NCBI GenBank assembly: GCA_002110485.1 | Contig: MOWL01000089.1 | Span: forward strand, 310,001 to 374,000 | Length of the DNA: 64,000 nt | DNA from: Emergomyces orientalis | Taxonomy: Eukaryota; Ascomycota; Eurotiomycetes; Onygenales; Ajellomycetaceae | Direction: 5' to 3' | In this document: piece by piece, positions 36,828 through 49,351 of the stretch | Position numbering within the stretch: the stretch's first letter is position 1 | Layout of the letters: each line of letters opens with the position of its first letter | Notes under the pieces: model-generated | What the model was told of the DNA's origin: nothing | Database searches by the model: none | The model's input: only the letters and a program-made list of their open reading frames with translations | Program-made: the position numbers and the translations under genes

Positions 36828-38060
36828 CTACAACATCTCCTGATCATCCAACCAATGCGCCCGCCTAACTCCACAACCCATATACATGGTATTACTCCGC
36901 TGCTCGAACGCACCGTACTGATTCTCCATCGGCTGCAGTAGCAGCTCTGCCTCTGACGGACCTTGTCTATTTCCTTGCTGCTGGCCCTGCTGGTCCCACC
37001 AGTCATGCCCTTTGTACACGGGGTCAACGGCGGGCTTGTACGACGAGGGTGTCGGCGTCGCAGCAGCAGCCGCAGCAGCTACAGAACTCTGTGACGCCTC
37101 CGCGAAAGCATTTTCGCACGCATCCCTGGCCGCCGATGCGTTATATTCACGTTGCGCGAGTGCCTCGTAGCCGGACATGACGTATGGCTCTGCGTGTTGG
37201 ATACTATTATCGACTCCACCTCCGACCCCGCTGGTTCCAGTTGCATCTTGATCCATCCTGTCGTCGACGTCGGTCATGGCGTCTTTTGAAGATTGCATAT
37301 TGCTCGGTAGAGAAGAAGATGAAGAAGTGGGAATGACACCGCTGTTGCCAAATGCCTGTAGAGACATCGGATTCCTAGCAGTCGGTCGTGAAATTTGCCA
37401 TAGTTCAATTAGGCGCGTCCTCTGTTCCAGGTCCGCCTGCGCGAAGAGGGTCAGCTGTGAAGGGAAGAGGGCGGTCGGATCCACCTTGTTTCTGAATAGC
37501 ATTTCTTCGGCTGAGATTCCTGCTTGCTGCATGTCGTACAGGGTTGCGGAAAGTGTTGACCAGGTTCCCAAACCAGGGAGCTGGTGGGCAGAGTGGTGGT
37601 AGTGCTGGGATATGCTGTAGACTATTGGGCGGGAAATGGAGGTGGAAGGGGTGGAAGGGGGGGAAGGGGACATGTCGGGGGTCGGGGCTGTAACTGCAGG
37701 CACCGTTGATTGCGGGGGGCCTGCGGGTTTTGGATTTGGATTGCGGATGCCCGCCACGCTCATCTGGCGAGCGAAGAGGGTGGCTAGGTCGTCTTGCATT
37801 TTGGAATCGCCCTCCGCAGCGGATAGGCCACACTGCGGGGAAATCGTTAGTGGGAAAAGGGGGGGAGGTGATAGAGGAATTTCTCATGTTCGAGCTATGC
37901 AAGAAAAGAAGAGAAAGGAATGAGACTTTGAGACTTTGCAGGAAGAGCTGAAAAAGATTACCTGACGGCAGTAGGGATTCTCAGCGAAGGCAGCCAGGGA
38001 ATTTGAGATCTCAGAATCGTGGCCGCAATAAGTACAATGATGCAGCACTGAAGAAGACAT
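36828..38060 (-). CDS. CxxC zinc-knuckle protein of unknown function
   Basis: Exons (minus) 38060-37962 and 37832-36828, with a 129-bp intron in phase 0, giving 367 residues. The N-terminus has two CxxC pairs, C9-x2-C12 (HHCTYCGHD) and C31-x2-C34 (YCRQCGLSA), which look like a small zinc ribbon; the intron falls exactly between R-Q and the last Cys. Then comes KMQDDLATLFARQMSVAGIR, a Pro/Ser/Thr-rich linker, a possible helical block (residues ~110-170, MLFRNKVDPTALFPSQLTLF and EQRTRLIELWQ), and a low-complexity Ala/Gln/Ser region. Such a layout is common in fungal proteins conserved in Eurotiomycetes but uncharacterised. Likely nuclear or cytosolic. I do not assign a function. Confidence 0.75.
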
Positions 38061-40268
38061 GGTTTCTATCCTGTCTGAGGTCCTCTTTTTTGGTTCTTTA
38101 ATTTTTTTTAATTTTTTTAATTTGCTCTTCCAGAGTAAGATGGGATGTCTAAGAGATGAGGGAGCCCTTTTTTTCCTTCTAACTCTCAAGGGGAGGGGAT
38201 GGAAGGGTGGAGGGGTGGAGGGGTGGATGGAGATAGAGAAGATGGCTGGCAGCAAAGAATTCTGTATCTTGTATCTTGTTTCTTTCGGAGACTATGATAA
38301 CAACTAAGCTAGCTAATTATCGTAGTTATATCTAAACTGGCGGGGTTCCACAGAGTCCTTGAGGTCCAGGGGAAAGGGAGAATGCCAGAGTCCAAGGCCA
38401 GAGTCCAAAGGGCGCCAGACGACAATCCAGGAATTTCCAGTCCAAAAGGATCCAGATAGCCTAGATAGATGGAATATCCAAAGGAGAAAGGAGAAATAAG
38501 AGCAAGGAACAGGGAGAGAGAAGATTTATTTAAGAGAATTTGAACGATTTAAAGAATTTGAAGTGTTAAAAAGGGCATATCTGGGGGATATTCAGAGGTT
38601 GAACGAAGTTAAAGGTGAAGAGGGGGGGCAGCGAATGGATTTGTTGCAATAAAAGTTTGCATCCCCAGGGCCTTAAAACAACCCGGGGATAAAAGCGGGT
38701 GACGCTAAGTGACGTGGTTGGGCAGAGAGTTTATTTATTGGACAATTTTTTTGGTGAGAAGCAGGAGAATAGTTACATATTTCTAGTTAACGCTGATCAT
38801 GATCATGTAGTTAAATATTCATCTACTGTAGATATTGTAGCTCCATCGACCTCCTGTCTGTTACTACCTTTCAATGTCGCTGAGGGTTTTGTTTCTTTGA
38901 TGTAGTTTCCAATATCCCAATACCTACCTATCTCCCTCCGCCAAATACCGACAATCGATAACGTCCAGAAAAAAGGTTTCAGAAGCTCATCCCTTGACAA
39001 ATTTGCACTGTGATATTAGTATGCCGACAGTGCAGCTGGCTATGCTTAATTAATAATTGGCCTCCCTTCGCCTGTTTCCTTATCACCTCCTCGGCACACA
39101 ATGCGAGTAATATAAATGTGCTGGTTCGTTACGCGATAGTTTCAGATCAGGAGCCTGAGTCCGATCATCTCCATTCCCAAAAAGGCAAAATGCGCAAATT
39201 CTTCCCCCAGATTCCAGGTTCGCTCAAAAGAAAGGGATGAAATTCAACTTCAGGAATGAATGCTCTTGGGGGCTCGTTGTAATTAGGCCAGTTTCCTACT
39301 ATATCAGTTCGTTGTCCAAGACCACGGCTTTGCGTGTGAATTTGGGAAGAGGACGAGGAGGGTTCCCATACATGTAAGATTTGTATTTCTTTATCAGGTC
39401 CTATTATTCAAAATCCTCAGTGGGTCATCCGCACTTGGGATGCCGGGTCATCAATGAGGAGTTCGTTGGCTCCGCGAACGAGAATTCGAGATCCATGGAA
39501 AAAACAATCTGTTTAGAAAACCCATGGAATCGAGGGTGCACCACCAGGCACTCCTTCGGGTGGAAAATATCAGCTCCATAAATGGTACCAGAACTACAAA
39601 CAGAACTACAAACAAATCAGAATCGGCCTTTGTTAAACAGCTGGATTGCTGTGGTTTTTATCCCGGAAGGGGGGGGGAGAATATGTGACTATAAGCTTGG
39701 TATGCAATCCAATACTGGCTGATAGTTAGATTTGAATCGGACTATCTGTGGACCTCATTAATATCTCAAGTTAGGTCCAAAAATTGGGATCCTGTCTGAC
39801 GCATCGTGATGTCTATCTATCTATCTACCGTATCTACATACGCAGCCTGTCTCGTGTAAAAATACATCTCTCCACACAGAAAAGTTTGATAATGTTGGAC
39901 GTCTGAGTCGTATTGGCAGCTATCTACTGGGGGCTATATGCTGTGTGCCGGGCGCTAGTCCGTAATAGGAAGTCCACGGCTCTCACAGATAACATATCCT
40001 GCTTAATCAGCTCAGTCACATGACCCCAGAGGCAGCAATCCCGTGACGCGTGAGCTCAACCTCCAGCTCCGAGAAAGACATAGAAGGTATATAGAAGATA
40101 TAGAAGAAGATATATTCTTTAGATCTTTACATTTGACACGATTGGGCCAGCGTTTCTCCGCTCACTACTGTATTCCACCCTGTCTTCGTCCTCACGCAGT
40201 TCACCTTATTCCCTTACACCTCCGAATCCTTCTCCTCCCACTGTTAATCGCAAACCACAGCTCCGGAT
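38061..40268. other. 2.2-kb intergenic region
   Basis: Divergent promoters of the CxxC gene (minus) and PRE10 (plus). A short (CTAT)n tract lies near 39812-39827. No coding sequence is supported. Confidence 0.45.
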
Positions 40269-41494
40269 ATGGTACATCTCTCTTCCGTCCAACACCCCTC
40301 CGCCTACAGAAGCTTAAAGCAATAACTAACTCACTTCACCCTTTAAAAAAATTAAGACGTCCATAGGCACCGGTTACGATCTCTCAAACTCCGTCTTTTC
40401 TCCCGATGGCAGGAATTTCCAGGTATATCTTCCTTGTCCATTAAAACAAATAAACAAAACAGGTGCCTGACGAATACGTGATTGCGACGTATAACAGGTC
40501 GAATACGCAGTGAAAGCAGTAGAAAACGGCGGCACATCCATAGGGATAAGATGCAAAGATGGCGTCGTCTTGGCTGTCGAGAAAATCATATCCTCCAAGC
40601 TCCTCAAACCAGGCGCCAATAAACGCATAGCTACTGTCGACAGACATATTGGAATTGTTAGTCTTTGCCCACTTACATACCCACCTAACCCCCTGTGTTA
40701 TATTATGAAAGAGCTCACCCTTACTCACCCTTATCGTGATGGTAGGTATCCTCCGGGCTCATCCCCGACGGCCGACATTTCGTATCTAGAGCCAGAGAGG
40801 AAGCCGCCTCCTGGAGAAGCACATACAAAGGTCCCATCTCCACACCCGTCCTCGCGAGCAGATTAGGCAGCTATGCACAGGCGTATACCTTATACTCCAG
40901 CGTACGGCCTTTTGGTGTCACCTCCATTATTGGTGGCTGGGATTCGGAGCTGGAGCTCCCTGTGGACGGACAGGTGGGATCTGGCCCCAAGTTTGGCGCT
41001 GGTGGGAAGGTTGCGAGTGCGAAAGCCGGAGGACCCGGATTGTATATGATTGAGCCAAGTGGACTTTACTGGGTGTGTACTTTTACCCTGCTTCTTAACC
41101 TTTCTTTTTTTGTTCTCTTTCATAAATATCATTCTAATAGTGGACATGAAATCAGGGTTACTACGGTGCTGCTACAGGCAAGGGCCGTCAAGCCGCGAAA
41201 GCAGAGCTGGAGAAGCTCGACCTGGCTTCGGGCAAATTCACGCTGCAAGAGGGCGTCAAAGAAGCGGCCCGCATTATTTATGTTGCCCATGAGGATAGCA
41301 AGGATAAAGACTTTGAGCTGGAGATGACGTGGATTAGCGCTGTGGATGGGCCGACGAAGGGCCGCCATGAGGAGGTACCGAAGGAGCTACTTGAGGAGGC
41401 GATTCGGGATGCTAAGAAGGCTATGGAGGGGGATGACGAGGAAGAGGAAGAGGAGAAGCAAGGGGAGGGCGAGGGGGATAAGATGGAGGAGTAG
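40269..41494 (+). CDS. PRE10: 20S proteasome subunit alpha-7 (Pre10 / PSMA3 type)
   Basis: Five exons: 40269-40271 (the start codon alone), 40357-40422, 40498-40656, 40746-41072 and 41156-41494, with introns of 85, 75, 89 and 83 bp. Protein length 297. After Met the sequence is TSIGTGYDLSNSVFSPDGRN, the alpha-subunit N-terminal signature, then FQVEYAVKAVENGGTSIGI. Later blocks are VDRHIGIVSSGLIPDGR, SVRPFGVTSIIGGWD, MIEPSGLYWGYYGAATGKG and AHEDSKDKDFELEMTW. The C-terminus is highly acidic (a run of Glu/Asp), typical of alpha-7. This subunit sits in the outer ring of the 20S core and is structural. An insertion rich in Gly/Pro/Lys (GSGPKFGAGGKVASAKAGG) in the IIGGWD loop is longer than in yeast. 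It is convergent with RIB4. Confidence 0.93.
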
Positions 41495-41841
41495 TTGTTC
41501 CTTTTTGCTTTTCTGATTGTAATGCTCCCTACAGGAGGTCTCTTATCTGCAAATTGAGCTCGTCTCATGTTCGTGCACGCTCCCAGCGCCTAACCAATTA
41601 AGAATTTCTAGATAATTTTAAATCTTTTTGACTTCTCTCCTTTGCTTGCTTGCCCTGTTGGGTGAGATGATCATTTACGTTGTTTGTGGAATCGACTATG
41701 ATATTTACGTGATCGCGTGATACCGTACAAGGGCAGAACACAGCTGACTTGCTTGACGTGTCAAAATGATACAAAGTGAAAACCACAGGAATATAAATAT
41801 AAATATACAAATAACCCCATTCCCACCTTCCCACATCCTTA
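41495..41841. other. intergenic region between convergent PRE10 and RIB4
   Basis: 347 bp holding both 3' UTRs. AT-rich near 41790-41815. No separate gene is seen. Confidence 0.5.
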
Positions 41842-42851
41842 CTAAAACCTCCCCTCCGCCCACTCCCTCCTCTTAACCCCCAACTCAACCGCCGCCTTCC
41901 CCCAATTCTCCCCATGATTATGCGCCGCACTCCCCTTACCATCCGCCAACCCAGCCCTAACCAACCCCTGCTCCTCGTTCAACACCGTCAACAGCCCAAA
42001 AATCACTGGCACGCCCTTCTCCAGCTGCACGCGCATAAGGCCGTGAGACACTGCGTCGGCGATGTATTCGAAGTGCATTGTTTCGCCCTTTATGAGGACG
42101 CCGATGGCGATTATGGCGTCGAAGGGGGCTGAGGATGGCGTGTTTGTGGTAGAGGGAAGGGGTTGGTGGGAAATGGAGGAGGTGGGGGAGTCGATGGAGG
42201 TGCGGGTCGGAGGGGCTGCGGTGGCGGAGAGGAGGTCGGCGGTTGCGGAGCCTGGGATTATGGAAGGGGTTGCGGTTGTTACGGATTGGAGTTGGGAAGC
42301 GGTGTAGATGCTGTAGATATACCATAATCATATCGTGGGAAGTAGTGATTAGCAGAATATTCCCTTTTTTTAATCATTTATGGAAATGGGCATTTGTTGG
42401 ATATCAAATCATCCATCCACCACGAATGAACCCCCCCCTCTCATCCCCTGGGGCGTCAAATCATGTCAACTTGATCAATCAATCACCTAAAAAATAACAC
42501 CACAACCAAAGAAAACCGAAACAAAAAAAGAAGAAACAAACAGAAAGCCCTACCTCTCAACAGCAACTGGCAACTCCCAGCTCCCAGGCACACTCTGTGT
42601 CACGATATTCCCCTTCGCAACACCCGCGCCCAACATTGCCTTTTTAGCTCCATCTACCAGCGCACGGATTATGCTGTCGTTCCAGCGGGCGTGGACGATA
42701 GCGATGCGGAGGTTTGAGCCTATAATTTTTTTTTTTTAAATAATTTAATAATGAGTTTGGTGGGTTGTCTGGGGAAGGGGAATGCGGGGTTCTGGGAGGA
42801 CTTACCATCATGTATCTCGGAGCTGCCGGGGCCTTTGAGGGCGGTGGACAT
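41842..42851 (-). CDS. RIB4: 6,7-dimethyl-8-ribityllumazine synthase
   Basis: Exons (minus) 42851-42806, 42719-42554 and 42310-41842, with introns of 86 and 243 bp in phase, giving 226 residues. It starts MSTALKGPGSSEIHDGSNLR, followed by IAIVHARWNDSIIRALVDGA (substrate-binding Trp-Asn region), VPGSWELPVAVE, and GVLIKGETMHFEYIADAVSH, in which the His is the catalytic base. It ends in the helix NWGKAAVELGVKRREWAEGRF. A Ser/Thr/Pro-rich insertion of ~45 residues (from TTATPSIIPGSATADLLSAT) precedes FDAIIAIGVL, as in filamentous fungi. The enzyme condenses 5-amino-6-ribitylaminouracil with dihydroxybutanone phosphate in riboflavin synthesis, in the cytosol. Exon 2/3 border reading VAVES-IYTASQ follows the only suitable acceptor. 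Confidence 0.9.
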
Positions 42852-43537
42852 TTTGTTTGAATGGGATTGGAGGTTTTGTAATTTAATTAGTTAAGAAAAT
42901 TGGATGACGTTTTGCTATTATTGTCGTGGTGTAGGTTTATATTCAATGGAGGGGGAAGTTGAGGAATTTAGTGTTTCCCAAGATTGTTCAACAGGTTTGA
43001 GGGGCGGGCGGGGCGGAGAGGGTTCAAGGAGTTTATTAGTTACTACCAAGGTAATTAAACTCCTGATGGTCAACATCCATATGGAGAAATAAACCGAGAT
43101 AAATATGTGATATGATATAGGCGATTATCAAATAAATAAGACACTGCTCAATTGATATCTTCTGCATCCTCCATATTTTAGCAAAAGGGGAGTCCTAGAA
43201 ACTGATACATAAAGTACCATGGAACTTATTACCAATATTTTTCATCTCTGGCGAAAACAAACCAAACCCTGAACAGAAATATTGCGCAGCATAGCCATAG
43301 CAGAGAAAAGCCAAATAACTATACCTAGTTTTAAAACTAATATAATCTGGTAATTGATCGATTCAAGCACGCACAACAATCATGTCACCGAATTAAATAT
43401 AAAATAGGAAAAAGAGCAAAACCCCACTCACTCCAGGGCTCCAGAACCCGTTCCATCCATCCATCCATCCATCCATCCTCCATCCATGGATAATTGATTA
43501 TTTAGTTTACCCATACCCCCGACCCAGCTACAATAAC
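42852..43537. other. intergenic region between RIB4 and GFA1
   Basis: RIB4 promoter and GFA1 3' flank. A (CATC)n microsatellite is at 43454-43480. Both neighbouring genes lie on the minus strand. Confidence 0.5.
43454..43480 (+). repeat. (CATC)n microsatellite
   Basis: Six to seven perfect tandem CATC units. Confidence 0.85.
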
Positions 43538-45976
43538 CTACTCAACAGTAACAGACTTCGCCAAATTCCTTGGGAAATCCACATTCAATCCCTCCGCGAC
43601 AGCCAGCCAGTACGCGATCAGCTGCAAGGGGATGACGTTCAGTAGGCCCTGCAGACAATCGACGGTCGAAGGTACTTCGATGCGTTCGGTTTCCGAGGCA
43701 GGGAATTCTTCGTCGCCTGTGTTGCAAATTACGATGGGACGGCCACGGCGTGCGATTACTGTGTGTTGTTAATTACATATACATTTATACATATATAAGG
43801 AGTGGGGGATGGGGGTTATGGCCGTACTCTGCTGGTATGCGTTGAGGGACTTCTTGAAGATCCCGTCACGGGTTAGGATCATGATGATGGGTAGATTCTC
43901 ATCGACGAGGGCGAGAACGCCGTGCTTGAGTTCGCCAGACATGACGGCTTCGCAGTGGAGGTAGGAGATTTCTTTTATTTTGAGGGCGCCTATGGGTTTC
44001 TTAGAATTAGCATATAAAACGTCCAGTTAAGAAAAGGAAATTGGAAATGGAAACTCACCCTCCAAGGCGGTAGAGAATTGGCTCCCTCTACCCAACAACA
44101 ACAAGCTCTTCTGATTCTTGAAAAACTTGGCACACATCTCCTTAATCGGCTCGTTCAATTTCAGAATCTGCCGGAACTGGTCAGACACTTTTGACAGGCC
44201 GTCGATGATATCTTCCCTTCGCTTCTGCTTCGAAGCCCGGTCTTCGCTCAGCGATAGCGCAAACATCACCATCGCCACGAACTGCGAGGTATATGCTTTC
44301 GTGGACGCGACGCCGATTTCGGGACCGGCGTTGATGTGCACGCCGCAGTGTGTTAGAAGGGAAATGGACGAGCCGACGACGTTGACGATTCCGACTGTTA
44401 GCGCGCCGCGCTCGAGACAGTATCGGAGCGCCATGAGGGAGTCGGCCGTTTCACCAGATTGGGAAACAAAGACGCAGGTATCGTCGCGGAAGACGGGGGC
44501 TTGTCTGTCAAGGAAGTCGGAGGCCAGCTCGACGGCGATGGGGATTTCAGTTAATTCTTCGAAGACGCCGCGGACGGCCATGCAGGAGTGGAAGCTGGTA
44601 CCGCAGGCGATGAAGATGATACGTCTGCAGCGGCGAATGGTGGTGATGTACTGCCTCAGTCCGCCCAAGGTTACTTTTTTGTTGGCGACGTCCAGACGGC
44701 CGCGCATGGTGTTGACGATCGATTCGGGCTGTTCGAAGATTTCCTTTTGCATGAAATGGTCGAATTTGCCCTTCATGATCTCTTGGAGTTCAAGCTCGAT
44801 GGTCTGGATGGCACGGACATTGGAGGTGCCGTCGTCCTTGGTGAGACGATGGATGTTCAATTGGCCCTCGTGGATGTGTGCAATGTCGTCATCTTCGAGG
44901 TACAGCACTTTCTTAGTGTGCTCGACGATGGCGGATGGGTCAGAGGAAAGGAAGAATTCCGCTGGCTGGGGGATTCCATCGTCCGACAAGAAAGCACGGG
45001 ATTGCGAGCGGTGCAGTAGGGATTTATCTGGGGGTGCCAACAGGCTGGTTGCTGATTTCTTGAGGGCAACATTTTGAGAGGCTTGCTCTGCTGGGAGAGC
45101 GCCGTCTTCAGAATATTCGACATCGACAAAGTCCACTTTCATCTTTTTGGAGGTGCGGACACCGACGACCAGAGGAGAACCTTTACGGGCGGCGATGACC
45201 TCGTGGGGGTAATGGACCGATTTCAGCAGTAGACCAAAGGCACCCTGCAGCTCCTTGACGACGGCCTTTGCGAGGACAGTGAAATCGATATCTGGATGGA
45301 GGTCGTAAAGGTATTTGGCCAGCTTGGCAATGCACTCAGTATCCGTCTCTGTCTCGAAGCGGAAACCCTTGGACTCGAGGAGGGCCTTGAGCTCTTTATA
45401 GTTGGTGATGATGCCATTGTGGACGACAGAAAATTCCCAGCTAGGATCAGATCTGGTGCTGTTAGTTTTGTTTCGACCAACTGAATGAGACCGGGAGGTA
45501 TACATACCTGTGAGGATGGCAGTTCAATCTTGAGGGGGGGCCGTGGGTGGCCCATCTAGTGTGAGCGATTCCAGCATGGGAATCGAAAGTCTTAGAGAGA
45601 TCAAAGTCTGAGTTTTCGATCAGTTCTCTCAGCTTAGCCACTTTCCCTACTTCCTTGAAAGCGAAGACTTCATTTTTTTTGTCACCATCTACGGCCAGAC
45701 CAGCAGAGTCGTAGCCTCTATATTCGAGTCTCGCAAGGCCTAAACGAGGGGTATTTTAGTACCACAAAACAAAAACTTATCTGTAATACAAACAAACTAA
45801 AAGCAAAACGAAGTATTCAACCACGTACCATTGGCTAGAGTCTGAATGATATAGGCACGATCTTTCTCAACCAGATAGTTGATATATCCGAAAATTCCAC
45901 TGAAGGGAAGGGGTTACTACTGTTAGCTGGGATGCCGCACCGCAATGGTGGAGGATGAAGAAATCACATACCACAT
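43538..45976 (-). CDS. GFA1: glutamine:fructose-6-phosphate aminotransferase
   Basis: Six exons (minus): 45976-45972, 45899-45829, 45739-45508, 45452-44059, 43989-43828 and 43758-43538. Introns are 72, 89, 55, 69 and 69 bp, all in phase, giving 694 residues. The first exon is only ATGTG; the catalytic Cys2 codon is split by intron 1 (MCGIFGYINYLVEKD). The N-terminal glutaminase domain shows YRGYDSAGLAV, HAGIAHTRWATHGPPS and VVHNGIITNYKEL. Two SIS isomerase domains follow: FIACGTSFHSCMAVRGVFEE with FVSQSGETADSL, then LLLLGRGSQFSTALEGALK and CEAVMSGELKHGVLALVDE. It ends in the family-typical NLAKSVTVE. The enzyme makes glucosamine-6-phosphate, the committed step to UDP-GlcNAc and chitin, and is feedback-inhibited by UDP-GlcNAc in fungi. 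Cytosolic. Confidence 0.95.
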
Positions 45977-48418
45977 GGTTTCGGTTTCTTGGTTAGGAGT
46001 AGGGAGTAGGGAGGATTAAGAGCGGTCAATTGGGAGATAGGCAAGCAGACAGACAGGCAGAAATACAACTGAGATGCTCTAAAAGGACCAAAGAATGGTG
46101 ACTGCTGAGTTGTTTTGAGTGTTGAAGGGAGAGGTTGCTGAAACGGAGGATATGCTGGAAAGTGGGGTTGTGTTGGTGGCAGCAAAACAGCCAACAGCCT
46201 ATGCGGGAGCGAAAGAGAGAAAAGAGAGAGAAGCAGGAAGGGAAGAGAAGGGAGGTATATAAACAGCAGAAAAGTGATTGTTTAGCTAGAGTGAGTGTGT
46301 GAGTGTGTGAGTGAGTGAGTTGAGATAGAGGGAGAGAAGAGGGAAGTGAGAGAGGAGAAAGAGAAGTCGAAGAACATGGATTGCGGTGAGGGTCTAGGTC
46401 GAGGGCTAGGAGTGGGAAGGATGTGGAAATAGTTGTAGCAGTAGCAAGAAATAGCAGTGATCCTGGCCGTGGCAACAGCAGTGGGGCATCTCAAGCCAAC
46501 CAAGCCCCTAAAATGCCCCTAAAATACTCTAACAGAAACCCCTGCTAAGCCCGGCTAAACGTAATTAGGCCGCGCTAAAACCCCCGATTGTCCCCGCTAT
46601 TCCTTGGCCCCTCGAACCCCCTTCCTTTGGCGTAGTTTAGGCGATGCTTCGGGGTGAAACTCCCCTAAACTAGCCCCTAAACAATCCCTAAACTTGAGCG
46701 AGTTATGCTGCTCAATCCATGTACCCCTACAGCGCCTGGAACCACCAACAGTGTCTTTCATGTCCATGGACAGTTGCCCATGAATTTTTGTTGTCTCTCT
46801 TCGTCTCTGGGTGATCCACTGGCTGAGCCCCAGTGCTAGTAGCATCCTAGCGGTAACTCTGTTGATCTTCTCACTCCCTTATCAGCTTTGTCCATATGTT
46901 AACCGCTCCTGGACATGAAGCACTTGCTGGAAGGCCACAGTCAAACCATTCTTCCCCCAGCTCTGGGCAAATTGTGGAGAAATAATCTATTTTTGGACAA
47001 GTCCATTTTGCAGACTAACATCAGAAAACAGCAGCAACAAAATCAATATCAAGAACAATTAACAATAATTTCAGATGTTATTTTTTTATTATTTTTATTT
47101 TTTTATTTTGGTTTTATTCTCAGGCTTTGGCTTTTGACCTCTGGCTCTGATTTGTATGTAGCCACGGGCAAACAACTTTTAGAATCTGAAACATGCTGTG
47201 AACCTTGGAATAACCGAAGAAAATATGCTTGGATTTACATGATGAGATCTCACCTCGGCCATTTCTGCCAGTAAATGACCTAGGTAAAAAGAAAACATCC
47301 TTGTTATATTCAGCCCTGTAACTTTGTCACTCTTCATCCTCCGAGACATCTTGAGAGCTTTTTTTTAGTTTAGTGTAGTTTAGTTCCTGGGGCTATCGGT
47401 CGGCTACTAATTCTCAGATACGAAGAAACCAGGGACCGACCAGCTGGGACATTTTTGACATTTTCACTTTTTTACTGTGGAACTAACACAGTCCCTGTTC
47501 AAAATTCTCGAATCCACCCACTTGACGGGTGGCGGCGGGAAATTTCACCGCTTACTGATATCAAATCTGCTCACCTCTCGAGTTAGTTGCTGGTTCCTGT
47601 ATCTCTCAGTTTGGCCAGCTTTATGCTATGCTTCAAAGAAACATTTCTGACCAGGGAGTGTAGCCCACTGTTTGCCTGTCAACCCCTACCTAAACAGGCT
47701 AATGCCGGGATTTAACTAAATTCCCAAGCCCGGATCCTGAATCCTGCGAGTGAGCTATGGATCGGAAAGCTGAAACTGGTAGGATTTTTTTCTTGGGCGT
47801 ATGGGATATTCTCCAAAAGGAGAGAGGGCTCAGTGATAATACATTGTTGCAAAACTTCTGTCACCATATTATTACTAGTTCTCTGTTCTTCATGATTCAA
47901 CATTCAAGGAAGAGGTTTAATAGAAACATTGGAGATTCTAAAAAATCTTCGGTTCACCTCATGGCTTGTTCGTTATTCATGTCTGTTGACTAATTAAATA
48001 GTGAATGGATGATCTGAGATGTGAGTGGAATTGCCCTATTCGCAACATACACCTTAGGCTGACTTCTACAGACCTGCGCCAGGTGGCTGGGTTTATATCT
48101 CGGTAGGCACAGCACATGCATGAACAAGTACAACCCGAATTCCAGGCAGACGAAGACTTGGGGTCCATCTAATTTGGCCACCTGGGGTTGAGTCGAGATC
48201 GAGCATCGTGAATAGGTCTTCCCTGATGGCGTAGCAGATAACGCTGATGGGTAAAAAGAGTAAATTCCGATAGCGCGGGAGGATCATTGCAGAGCGTCAT
48301 GATTATGGAGCCAGTGAAGATAGAGAAAACGAGGAGGACAGTACGCGGTGCGCTCGAGGCAACAATATAAAAAAGCATGCTCTGAGTTTTCATTGTATCC
48401 CACATCATCTACATCAAA
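45977..48418. other. 2.4-kb intergenic region upstream of GFA1
   Basis: GFA1 promoter and leader, with (GTGA)n-like repeats at 46285-46321 and scattered CCCCTAAA motifs at 46505-46693. Open frames at 46915-47274 and 47712-47903 show no domain. Frames at 48093-48408 (minus) are protein-like (for example IFTGSIIMTLCNDPP) but I could not join them into a gene. Confidence 0.4.
46505..46693 (-). repeat. cluster of CCCCTAAA/CCTAAAC motifs
   Basis: At least six scattered copies of CCCTAAA, with related GCTAAA sequences, occur within ~190 bp. They are not tandem and are separated by unrelated sequence. Their role is unknown. Confidence 0.5.
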
Positions 48419-48978
48419 TTAAATCTCTTCAGCTACATCTAGAGGGTTCATGTGGCGTTGGGGTGTGATATCAGGAGTAATCCACCTTAGAAGACACGGT
48501 TCAATAAGGCCCATGTCGTGGGGAGAATCGCTGGTGGGTTGTAAATCAATCAGATACAGTCCACAATCAGTAAAATGGTTGGTAGTGGTTTGTGATTGGG
48601 GTGTGCTGTTTTCAAGTCCCATCGCACTCACCATCCACTGACTTTTCTTGAGGAGCTCGGGGAGTTAGTATCACAATGGCAAGGTCCGATTGAACGCACA
48701 AAGTCATTACCTGGAGCGACATCGCTGCTTATTCAAACATACCGCTGTTGGCTTAGTACTGAGGGAGCGGCTACCACTGAATGGACCAAGCTCAACCCGT
48801 AGCTAAGATAGACAATCACAGATGCAAAGTATGGATGATTGGCAATGACATGGTATGGCAGTCTTCTCATTTTTCTTTGAACTTTCTCTAGCATCTCGTC
48901 TTCAGTACCGTAGGCTGGGGTAGAAGTGCAGATACAGAGACAGATAGACGGCTTAGTTATTGGGAGAATGACATTCAT
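48419..48978 (-). CDS. weak candidate gene, possible membrane protein
   Basis: Proposed exons (minus): 48978-48743, 48646-48632 and 48530-48419 (120 residues). The first intron has a GTATGT donor and a near-perfect TACTAAC branch before CTCAAG. The second has GTGAGT and ACCAG. Phases agree, but the middle exon is only 15 nt. A hydrophobic segment (ASVIVYLSYGLSLVHSVVAA) could span a membrane. No family is recognised. Protein-like segments continue downstream on the same strand (to ~48090), so the true gene may be larger or decayed. Confidence 0.28.
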
Positions 48979-49351
48979 GCATGTAGCTGTTCGAACACAT
49001 TACTGCGTAAATTTCATGAAACTTGAGAATATTTCTTTCTTGTTTTCTTCTTTCAATTTTAGTATTTGGTGTTTTGTGTTTTATCTGATGACGACAACGA
49101 GTAAGAGACGGACACAGAAACAGATGACAGAGAAGAAGACGGGGATTTCTTTGTGTTCCTCTGTTTCTCCATTAGCTTTCCCGATTTGAATAGTGATTAC
49201 CGGGTACGGGCAATTCATATCGGGCCAGGGCTTGAGCACAGGGTTGGAGATCGCCGAAGAGAGAAGATGATGAATAGAGGTTTCGTGTCCTGCGAGCTAC
49301 GAAGGCGGGTAAGGGGTTGAAAATCGGTTGCGAGCCATATGAACTATAGGC
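48979..49351. other. intergenic region at the isochore border
   Basis: No gene seen. It ends at the ATT repeat that marks the 3' tail of LINE E; base composition changes there. Confidence 0.4.
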
